From Bacillota bacterium (GTDB taxonomy: Bacteria; Bacillota; UBA4882; UBA8346), in NCBI GenBank assembly GCA_023435565.1, contig JAEYRN010000031.1:1-62212 (forward strand): DNA of 62,212 bases, in the 5' to 3' direction. Shown here one piece after another: positions 33,925 to 40,953 of this stretch. The position numbers and the translations under genes are program-made. Positions within the stretch are counted from its first letter, which is position 1, and the number at the start of each line of letters is the position of its first letter. The notes beneath the pieces were generated by a model. The model was not told the origin of the DNA, did no database searches, and worked only from the letters and a program-made list of their open reading frames with translations.

Positions 33925-36336
33925 TTATTTGAATCGCTTTAAACTTAAAGAATTGGTCACCACTGAAACCGAGCTGAATGCCATCGCCGCGCCGGCAATA
34001 ACCGGGTTTAACATTCCCAAAGCAGCGAAGGGAATCCCAATTGTATTGTAAATAAAGGCCCAGAATAGGTTCTGTTTAATTTTACTCATTGTCTTCCGGG
34101 AGAGCCGAATCGCGGTGACAATGGATCGCAGATCGCCCCGCATCAGGGTTATATCCGCCGCTTCCATAGCAATATCGGTTCCGGTCCCAATCGCCATCCC
34201 AATATCAGCAGTGGCTAACGCCGGAGCGTCGTTAATCCCGTCTCCAACCATAGCGACCACTTTACCTTGAGCCTTAAGTTTTTCGACTTCTTCAGCCTTA
34301 TTCTCCGGCAAGACCTCTGCCAAAACATTATTAATACCAACTTGTGCGGCAATTGCTTGGGCGGTTCTCCGGTTATCCCCCGTAATCATAAAGACCTCGA
34401 TTCCCAACTCTGTTAATTGCCGGATCGCTTCTGCCGAGGTATCCTTAATAACGTCAGCAACGGCGATCAAAGCAACCAATTTGTTATCGGATGCCATTAA
34501 CATCCCAGTCTTCCCTTGGTCCTCCAGTTCTCCCAAACGGGATTCCAGTGATGCTGGATCGATTCCCTGTTCTGTCATGAGTTTCCTGGTCCCGACCAGA
34601 ACCTCTTTCCCTTTTACTGAAGCCTTTACACCCCGGCCCGGGATTGCCGTAAACTTTTCCGGATCGGGAACCTCTCCCAACTCGCGTTTAGCTGTTTCAA
34701 AGACCGCCACACCTAATGGATGTTCCGACTTTTTTTCAACAACAGCAGCCATTCGGAGTAATTCTTCCCGATCCATTCCAGTAAGGGGAATAATGTCGGT
34801 CACTTCCGGTTGGCCTTTGGTAATAGTCCCAGTCTTATCAAGAACAACGGTATCGATTTTATAAGCGGTCTCCAGATGTTCACCGCCTTTGATTAAGATC
34901 CCCTGTTCCGCCCCTTTGCCGGTTCCAACCATGATTGCCGTAGGTGTAGCCAGTCCGAGAGCGCAAGGACAGGCAATTACCAATACCGAAACCGCGCTAA
35001 TGATTCCTTTGGTTAGATTATAATCCCCAAAATACCAGACGATGAAGGTGAGTGCCGCCACTCCGAGCACGATCGGGACGAAAACACCGGATACTTGGTC
35101 GGCGATTTTCTGGATTGGAGCCTTGGAGCCTTGGGCCTCCTCCACCATTTTGATTATTTGGGATAAAACCGTTTCTTTCCCGATTTTTGTGGTTTTAAAT
35201 TTGAAAGTACCGAACTTGTTGATAGTAGCTCCGATTACTTGGTCCCCGACTTCCTTTTCCACCGGTAGACTCTCACCGGTTAGCATCGACTCGTCCACTG
35301 AAGAACTACCATCGATAATCATCCCATCCACCGGGATCTTCTCACCAGGCCGGACTACAATTACCTCCCCAACCTGAACCTCATCAACCGGAATATCAAC
35401 TTCCACTCCACCCCGGATAACCCTTGCGGTTTTAGCCTGAAGACCCATTAGTTTTTTAATCGCTTCCGAGGTCTTACCTTTGGCTACTGCTTCTAAGTAT
35501 TTACCAAGTAAAATCAAGGTGATGATTACTGTAGCCGCTTCAAAATATAAGTCCTTCATCATCATTCCCGGCATTAACTTTTGAAAAAAGGAGTTATAGA
35601 CGCTATAAAAATAAGCTGCCGAAGTTCCCATTACCACCAGCACATCCATATTGGGACTCTTGGCCCGGAGAGCATAATAAGAATTCCGGTAAAATCGAAA
35701 TCCGATTATAAACTGCACCGGAGTGGCCAAAGCCAATTGAAACCGCCAGTCGTGCAAGAATGCAATATCGATTTGGAAAATAGTCAACAACATCGCTAAA
35801 ATCAAAGGAGAACTAAGAATAGTGGAGAGAATCAACTCTCTCCTTAATCTTCTTATTTCACGTTCCCGTTCTGCCTTTTCCCGGTCATGGTTCACCGCTT
35901 CCACCGGTTTAGCTCCGAAACCCAAATTCTCGATGATTTTCACTACGTCAGAAACTTTAAACTTGGCAGGATCATATTCAACAGTAGCTTTATTGGTGGC
36001 TAAATTTACCGACGCTTTAGTGACGCCCTCGGTTTTACTTAGTTTTCGTTCAATCTTGGTAGAACAGGCGGCGCAAGTCATACCGGAAATATTCAGTTCG
36101 GCCTTGGTTTGACCCTGGACTTTTTCTTTTATTATCCCATAACCCAGTTTCTTGACGGTCTCTTCCAATTGGTCCTTAACAAGCAACTCATCGTCATACT
36201 CTACCGTCGCCTTTTCAGTGGCGAAATTTACATTAGCAGTCTTAACCCCCGGTATTTTACTTATATTTTTCTCTATCTTTAAAGCGCAGGCCGCGCAAGA
36301 CATTCCCTCAATTTTTAAGGATTCTTTTTTATTCAT
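33925..36336 (-). CDS. copA: Copper-exporting P1B-type ATPase
   Basis: An 803-residue heavy-metal ATPase. Two N-terminal HMA domains carry C14-x2-C17 and C88-x2-C91. Then come the membrane helices with the CPC metal site (VIACPCALGLATP), the phosphorylation motif DKTGTITKG, the TGES actuator loop (MLTGESLPV), the HP motif (SEHPLG) and the hinge GDGINDAPAL. CPC with the C-terminal YN..MxxSS pattern (FIYNTIG, MAFSSVSVVTNSLSL) is that of Cu(I) exporters (P1B-1). The length is standard. It is the first gene of the copA-copZ-regulator-sensor stretch, and PR copy C lies in its promoter region. Confidence 0.94.
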   Translation of the reverse strand: MNKKESLKIEGMSCAACALKIEKNISKIPGVKTANVNFATEKATVEYDDELLVKDQLEETVKKLGYGIIKEKVQGQTKAELNISGMTCAACSTKIERKLSKTEGVTKASVNLATNKATVEYDPAKFKVSDVVKIIENLGFGAKPVEAVNHDREKAEREREIRRLRRELILSTILSSPLILAMLLTIFQIDIAFLHDWRFQLALATPVQFIIGFRFYRNSYYALRAKSPNMDVLVVMGTSAAYFYSVYNSFFQKLMPGMMMKDLYFEAATVIITLILLGKYLEAVAKGKTSEAIKKLMGLQAKTARVIRGGVEVDIPVDEVQVGEVIVVRPGEKIPVDGMIIDGSSSVDESMLTGESLPVEKEVGDQVIGATINKFGTFKFKTTKIGKETVLSQIIKMVEEAQGSKAPIQKIADQVSGVFVPIVLGVAALTFIVWYFGDYNLTKGIISAVSVLVIACPCALGLATPTAIMVGTGKGAEQGILIKGGEHLETAYKIDTVVLDKTGTITKGQPEVTDIIPLTGMDREELLRMAAVVEKKSEHPLGVAVFETAKRELGEVPDPEKFTAIPGRGVKASVKGKEVLVGTRKLMTEQGIDPASLESRLGELEDQGKTGMLMASDNKLVALIAVADVIKDTSAEAIRQLTELGIEVFMITGDNRRTAQAIAAQVGINNVLAEVLPENKAEEVEKLKAQGKVVAMVGDGINDAPALATADIGMAIGTGTDIAMEAADITLMRGDLRSIVTAIRLSRKTMSKIKQNLFWAFIYNTIGIPFAALGMLNPVIAGAAMAFSSVSVVTNSLSLKRFK

Positions 36337-36368
36337 ACCATTCAGCCTCCTTACTACTGATTACTATA

Positions 36369-36491
36369 TATGAGAATTGCATAATTGCCTTAGTTAACCC
36401 TTCAGTCACAATATATAGTGACAAACCCAGATGTATCTATCAATATATTGTGAGCTGAAGCTTAAATTTTTAATTATGCAATTCTCTCATA
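36369..36491. repeat. PR palindromic element, copy C
   Basis: Terminal arms TGAGAATTGCATAATT (36371-36386) and AATTATGCAATTCTCTCA (36472-36489); inner hairpin CTTCAGTCACAATATA (36400-36415) with TATATTGTGAGCTGAAG (36444-36460); conserved 28-nt central loop with AAACCCAGATGTATCTATC. It lies between copA (start 36336) and the HMA-TauE gene (end 36528). It carries no reading frame and so must be non-autonomous. Confidence 0.85.
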
Positions 36492-36527
36492 CCTAAAATA
36501 TTCCCTATCGACAACCTTATTATATCA

Positions 36528-37925
36528 TTATCTGCAACAACCGCATCCTCCAAACCCCTGTTCCTCTGTCTTGCTTATTTCCGATTTGGAGATTTTATTT
36601 AAATCCGGGACGACCTTAATGTAGCTGCTAATCATCCCCATCCAACAGGTATAAGTGATCTTTCCTTCTTGTTTGGGAGTAAATTCGATGATATTCTTCC
36701 CGGACGATAGTTCTTTGGTGATTCCCAGACTAGGAATGGTTAACGGATTATTGCAGCCATTCAAATCTTCAGTACGGGCCTTGATAATCCAACGTACCGG
36801 AACTCCTTTTTGAACCACGATTGGATAGTAACGGCCGGAATCGATATTTGAAGTTACTACTTGAACCTGTCTATCAATTTTAGCCACGTTTATCGATTTA
36901 CCGTAGAGCGGGGCGGCAACGGAGATCCCCGAAAGGCTGAATCCTCGGATAACCATTGTCAATCCCAAAACAATTACCAAAATTGCGCTAACTTTGAGCA
37001 TTCGATGAGTAAACTTACTACTGAGTAAGGAACTGATCGCCCCAAACCCAAACATTAAAGGTACGGTTCCCAGGCTAAAAAAGAACATCGATACTGCTCC
37101 GGCAAACGGGCTACCGGTCCCGAGGGCATATATTTGCATAGTCTGCAAAGGTCCGCAAGGCATCAACCCATTTAAGAGTCCAACGTAAAAAGGTCCCAGC
37201 TTTCCTCGATTATTGCTGATTTTAGTCCCTAAAAATTTGGGAGCGCCAATATTAAACTTGCGTAACCAAGGAAACAAATCCAGCATTTTAATGCCGATAA
37301 TTATCATAAAAACTCCAGCTCCAATGGAAACGATCCCTTTGGCAGTACCGGAAAAGGTAATTACCGACCCTATGGCTCCGGCTAATCCACCTATAAGGGT
37401 GTAGGAAACAACCCGTCCGGTATTATATAATAAACTCGGTTTTAATTCGGCGAATTTGGATACATTTACATCAACCGACCGGTTAACGCATTGTGAGAGA
37501 TTTATCCCGCCGCACATGGCAATACAATGCAAAGAGGTGAGTAAGCCTACTATAAAAAGCATCCCGTAACCGAATGATTTGTCCACTTGAGGAATAAAAT
37601 TGAAACTGATGGTTGTTTTAAAAATAAAGTAGATTGCAAAGATTACAATACCGATTCCTAGAAACTGATTGATTGTGAAATTCTTTGGCTCATCTTTTTG
37701 ATCTAAATTAATCTCATAACCAATTTTTTGAATGACATTCACAAATTGATCGGGAGTTACTTTTCTCGGATCGTAATCAACCGTTGCCGTGGATGCGGTC
37801 AAAGATACCGTAACTTGCTTAACCCCGTCCACTTTCCCCAGAGCATTTTCAATTTTCAATTTACAACTGGGACATGCCATCCCCTTGATTCCTAATACTT
37901 TTTTTTCGATTTTCGACTGAACCAT
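36528..37925 (-). CDS. HMA-TauE/SafE-cupredoxin-like fusion, metal export
   Basis: A 465-residue three-part protein. Residues 1-75 are an HMA domain with GMACPSC. Residues 80-325 are a six-span domain of the TauE/SafE/UreH-2 type with Cys-rich membrane motifs (SLHCIAMCGG, GLLNGLMPCGPLQTMQ). After a membrane-anchored linker, residues 350-440 form a cupredoxin-like beta domain (YYPIVVQKGVPVRWII, then TYTCWMGM), whose Cys and Met residues could bind copper. The tail GGCGCCR adds three cysteines. This architecture is associated with copper handling and export in anaerobes. It lies upstream of copA in the same direction, separated by PR copy C. Confidence 0.85.
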   Translation of the reverse strand: MVQSKIEKKVLGIKGMACPSCKLKIENALGKVDGVKQVTVSLTASTATVDYDPRKVTPDQFVNVIQKIGYEINLDQKDEPKNFTINQFLGIGIVIFAIYFIFKTTISFNFIPQVDKSFGYGMLFIVGLLTSLHCIAMCGGINLSQCVNRSVDVNVSKFAELKPSLLYNTGRVVSYTLIGGLAGAIGSVITFSGTAKGIVSIGAGVFMIIIGIKMLDLFPWLRKFNIGAPKFLGTKISNNRGKLGPFYVGLLNGLMPCGPLQTMQIYALGTGSPFAGAVSMFFFSLGTVPLMFGFGAISSLLSSKFTHRMLKVSAILVIVLGLTMVIRGFSLSGISVAAPLYGKSINVAKIDRQVQVVTSNIDSGRYYPIVVQKGVPVRWIIKARTEDLNGCNNPLTIPSLGITKELSSGKNIIEFTPKQEGKITYTCWMGMISSYIKVVPDLNKISKSEISKTEEQGFGGCGCCR

Positions 37926-38012
37926 AGCTGCCTCCCAAGGAATTCTTCTCCGATATATTCAATAAAATTATAACTTTTTTATATGAAGATCATATGAAGA
38001 AACCTGCCGAAT

Positions 38013-38399
38013 TCAATGTCTTAGAACTTCTTCAGTAAGCTGTTCCCGTTCACGGATAACTTGGCGTACTTTGGCTAGTAGCTCTTTGATCCCAAAGGGT
38101 TTTTTGAGACAACTGTCGGGGCATCTCCCACAAATATCAATTCCTGAAGGAAAATCTGAAAATGTTAATAGACAAGGAACCGGATTCCCCTTAAAATGAT
38201 CATAACTGTAAAACAAGGCTTCACTTAAACCTGTTCCTGTATCCAACACCACCAAGTCCGGCCTGGTCGTGTCCAATAAATACCGGCCTTCATGCGGATC
38301 GTTGGTTACGGTAATGTCGAACCCTTCATAACTAAATACTTTCTTAATAGTATCGAAGTCGTTCTGATCCTGATCAATGATTAAAATCTTGAATTCCAT
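38013..38399 (-). CDS. Orphan receiver domain with cysteine insertion
   Basis: A 128-residue single receiver domain of the CheY type without an output domain. Acidic residues D9/D11, phospho-acceptor D53 (LVVLDTGTG) and K100 (KKPFG) are in place. Between the fourth strand and that Lys lies an unusual C90-x2-C93-x3-C97 cluster (DICGRCPDSC), with C76 nearby, a possible metal or Fe-S site exactly where receivers normally change shape on phosphorylation. GGGGG precedes the ATG. The nearest genes are the copper block downstream; no kinase is adjacent. A metal- or redox-gated receiver is an inference. Confidence 0.75.
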   Translation of the reverse strand: MEFKILIIDQDQNDFDTIKKVFSYEGFDITVTNDPHEGRYLLDTTRPDLVVLDTGTGLSEALFYSYDHFKGNPVPCLLTFSDFPSGIDICGRCPDSCLKKPFGIKELLAKVRQVIREREQLTEEVLRH

Positions 38400-38501
38400 T
38401 GGTTATTCCCCCTATAATTGAGTTATTTTAGAACATCCTAACAATTCTTGATGTTATAATCATAATTTTTTTTAATGAAGAACTAATGAAGAAGATAAAT
38501 A

Positions 38502-38657
38502 ATGCACACTCCATATTTTCCCTTTTTACTCTTCACAGAAACTTCATACAAAATTCCTATGCTAACAGTCTTTTTAGTTGTCGCCCATTTGGCCATGATC
38601 TTCGAAATGGTGAATCCGGAGATTGTTGCTAAAACAGCTGGAAGTGGCGGTATGTAA
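38502..38657 (+). CDS. Possible small single-span membrane protein
   Basis: An open frame of 51 codons with a GAAGAAG stretch 6-10 bases before the ATG. Residues 20-36 (MLTVFLVVAHLAMIFEM) form one hydrophobic segment, followed by NPEIVAKTAGSGGM. It fills the gap between the receiver gene and the terminator of the barrel gene, on the opposite strand to both. No homologue is recognised, and such a frame can arise by chance, so this is a low-confidence call. The remainder of 38400-38745 holds only the terminator. Confidence 0.25.
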   Translation: MHTPYFPFLLFTETSYKIPMLTVFLVVAHLAMIFEMVNPEIVAKTAGSGGM

Positions 38658-38659
38658 TA

Positions 38660-38690
38660 TTAAAAAGAGGGCTAATTTCAAGCCCTCCTT
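38660..38690 (-). terminator. Rho-independent terminator of the exporter operon
   Basis: On the minus strand, GAGGGCT-TGAAATT-AGCCCTC is followed by TTTTTAATATT. It lies about 55 bp after the stop codon of the barrel gene and ends the tetR-MMPL-LolA-barrel operon. Confidence 0.85.
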
Positions 38691-38745
38691 CTTTTACTAT
38701 ACAATCAGTTCCACTAAAATATATACCATTTAATACTGAGTCAGG

Positions 38746-40071
38746 TTAAAAACTAAACTTTAATTTAAAATAAATATGATCTTTATCCTTCATTCTCCCG
38801 AAAGTGGTAGTATCGGCCCCGTCGATTAATCGAACCCCAAAGGTGTATTCGGTATTATTCCCGGGCCGGAAAACAATCTCCGGCGCAAAGACAACCGCAC
38901 TGTTGTTTTTGAGATCATCAGTATCTTTAATTTCATAACAAAGATTGAGAGGAATTATCAATGTTTCATTTTTAAATTTGGATTCCAGGCGGAAAACCAG
39001 ATAATCTTCAAGATTTTCGCCCCGCTCATAGGGAAAACCGTGTAAATATTGAACATTGAGATAGAAACCGTTACCGAAGGTATAATCCATCCCTATTAAA
39101 TACTTGATATAAGGATCATCATCCAAAGCGACCGACTCTTGGAGTCCCATGCCTAATGAGGTTGAATCGGTAACTAGAATAACTTCTTCGGGGCAAAACA
39201 AAGCCGTTTCCGCCCAAATCCCTACATTACCGATAGCCCCCGACAAATCAAATCCAAAAATATCCGTTTTCGGGTAGATAAGTTCACTATTAATATTTAT
39301 TCCCCTAGGGCCAGGGGTTAACTCAACTTTCCGGGCCACTGGCAGATCATCCCGGCCCCGAATATAGCTCACCGAAAAGTCATAACCTCGAATATTCCTA
39401 GCTATTTTAATCCCATAGATAAAATTTTCCCGATTATTAGAGGGAGTAATTTCAGTAGTAGTCTGATTTTCCAATGTAGTTCCCGGTGGCAGTTCCGGAG
39501 GCGCCAACCATGACACCGAATCGTCAGCCGGCAAAACTGCCGGGGTAAACTCAGGGATGATTACCCCGGTAACCGTATACTCTCCCGGATAATACGATAC
39601 TTTAACGGCATCGGATTCCAAGTGCCGCCCGAAATCCCAAATATTCTCAAAATCATCCGGATTAAGATTATCGGTGGGGTTCAATTTATCTCCAACACCC
39701 CAGGCAATCCGCTGTCGGCCTATCCGGAGATCGCTTCTATCGGTTAAAAACCCATACCAATCAAGGTAGGCCTCGCGTAAATCAAAATTATAATCATCTT
39801 CACTATCTTTAAATGATCTAATCCAAAACTCGGTAAAAATATGGGTTTTTGCCCCGGTTTTCGCCTCTGCATTCAAACCAAGCCGGTACTCATACCACGA
39901 TTCCTGGTAATCATTTTTAATATCAAAACTATTATCCGTCTGCATATAACCGTTAAATTGGAAAGATCTATCGTCCGTCTCAACCCCGGCCATCACTGGA
40001 AGAATCTCTGATAAGAGTAATCCGGACGCGATTAGAAACACCAACAAGGGCCAAAAAAGATATTTACCCAT
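38746..40071 (-). CDS. Outer-membrane beta-barrel protein (DUF1302-like)
   Basis: A 441-residue exported protein: signal peptide (LFWPLLVFLIASGLLLSEILPVMA), then alternating amphipathic strands typical of a porin-like barrel, e.g. YEYRLGLNAEAKTG, FTEFWIRSF, LRIGRQRIAWGVGDKLNPTD. The RQRIAWG..NPTDNLNP segment is the hallmark of the DUF1302 type. The last residues YFKLKFSF end in Phe, the signal recognised by the BAM insertion machinery. It is the terminal gene of the tetR-MMPL-LolA operon and probably forms the outer-membrane part of a lipid or hydrophobic-compound export route. This is direct evidence that the organism has an outer membrane. Confidence 0.8.
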   Translation of the reverse strand: MGKYLFWPLLVFLIASGLLLSEILPVMAGVETDDRSFQFNGYMQTDNSFDIKNDYQESWYEYRLGLNAEAKTGAKTHIFTEFWIRSFKDSEDDYNFDLREAYLDWYGFLTDRSDLRIGRQRIAWGVGDKLNPTDNLNPDDFENIWDFGRHLESDAVKVSYYPGEYTVTGVIIPEFTPAVLPADDSVSWLAPPELPPGTTLENQTTTEITPSNNRENFIYGIKIARNIRGYDFSVSYIRGRDDLPVARKVELTPGPRGININSELIYPKTDIFGFDLSGAIGNVGIWAETALFCPEEVILVTDSTSLGMGLQESVALDDDPYIKYLIGMDYTFGNGFYLNVQYLHGFPYERGENLEDYLVFRLESKFKNETLIIPLNLCYEIKDTDDLKNNSAVVFAPEIVFRPGNNTEYTFGVRLIDGADTTTFGRMKDKDHIYFKLKFSF

Positions 40072-40119
40072 AAATCACTCCCCCTCCTACCTAAAAAAAT
40101 ATTTTCTCCGTGTCTCTGA

Positions 40120-40156
40120 GTCTCTGTGGCAAATAGTGATTTTTAGCCACGGAGAC
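40120..40156. repeat. Inverted repeat between barrel and LolA-like genes
   Basis: GTCTCTGTGGC (40120-40130) and GCCACGGAGAC (40146-40156) form an 11-bp stem with one mismatch. It lies between two co-directional genes, followed on the minus strand by a distant T-run, so it may attenuate or stabilise the operon mRNA. The CTCTGTGGC filler also occurs near 19270. Confidence 0.5.
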
Positions 40157-40185
40157 TTTTAACAACATAGGTAACTGACGGACCA

Positions 40186-40935
40186 CTATCTGCCCAAATA
40201 ACGTTCGGTGAAAATTTCATCGGTTAATCCGGTATCGAATTGGGCCTCAATTAAAATCATTTTGGTCTTGTGTCCTGTTTTTAGATCTTCCATTAATGTT
40301 TCACCTGCTACCCAGTAACCATCGATCTTTTTAATTTGGTCCCTGGTCATTACCTTGACCTGCTTATTTTGCCGATCATAATATTCGATTTTGATAGGGA
40401 AGAAGTTATCGGCCTTAACCCGGATAACAACTTTTGTATAATCTGTTTCCGTGCCTGATTTGGGCTTCAATTCAATTAAAAAAAATTCGGAGTCACTATT
40501 AAGCAATTCCGGAAGCCATTTTTTTGAAAAGTTACCTGCTTCCAGATCTTCGTATGTGAAATCAGTTCCGGCGAATTTAGTATTTTTAATATGCGATGCA
40601 ATCCGACGGGTCTTTTTAAAGGCCGGTAAATATAAATAAGTAATATTGTCAGGAAGTGCAAGAAATCCGATTCCCTTCTGGTCGGCCGGAGCCAAAAACC
40701 GGCCCATCCTCTTATTGCTGCCTTTTTGAAGCATATTGAATTCCCTGGTCTCCTCCCTGCCTTTACTATCAATCAAAATTAGCCGCATCTTCAGCGATTG
40801 ATCTTTCGGTTGGTTAGCAACTTGGTCCACCTTTTCTAAAATTTGTAGCCCAGTTAGCGTTTTCTCTTCTGCACAGCACCGGTTATTACATACCAGACTT
40901 AACACCAAAAGACATACTGATAAAAAAATCCGCAT
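40186..40935 (-). CDS. LolA-like outer membrane lipoprotein-sorting protein
   Basis: A 249-residue periplasmic protein with a signal peptide (FLSVCLLVLSLVC, cleavage after the CCA of CCAEEK). The fold is the LolA/LolB-like half barrel of the family annotated outer membrane lipoprotein-sorting protein: GLQILEKVDQVANQPKDQS, MRLILIDSKGREETREF, NITYLYLPAFKKTRRIASH, GTDFTYEDL and the closing DEIFTERYLGR. Members bind lipids or hydrophobic molecules between membranes. Eighteen bases separate it from the MMPL exporter upstream and the barrel lies downstream, so it probably hands the exporter's substrate to the outer membrane. Confidence 0.85.
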   Translation of the reverse strand: MRIFLSVCLLVLSLVCNNRCCAEEKTLTGLQILEKVDQVANQPKDQSLKMRLILIDSKGREETREFNMLQKGSNKRMGRFLAPADQKGIGFLALPDNITYLYLPAFKKTRRIASHIKNTKFAGTDFTYEDLEAGNFSKKWLPELLNSDSEFFLIELKPKSGTETDYTKVVIRVKADNFFPIKIEYYDRQNKQVKVMTRDQIKKIDGYWVAGETLMEDLKTGHKTKMILIEAQFDTGLTDEIFTERYLGR

Positions 40936-40953
40936 CGTTTTTTCCTCCCTTTT

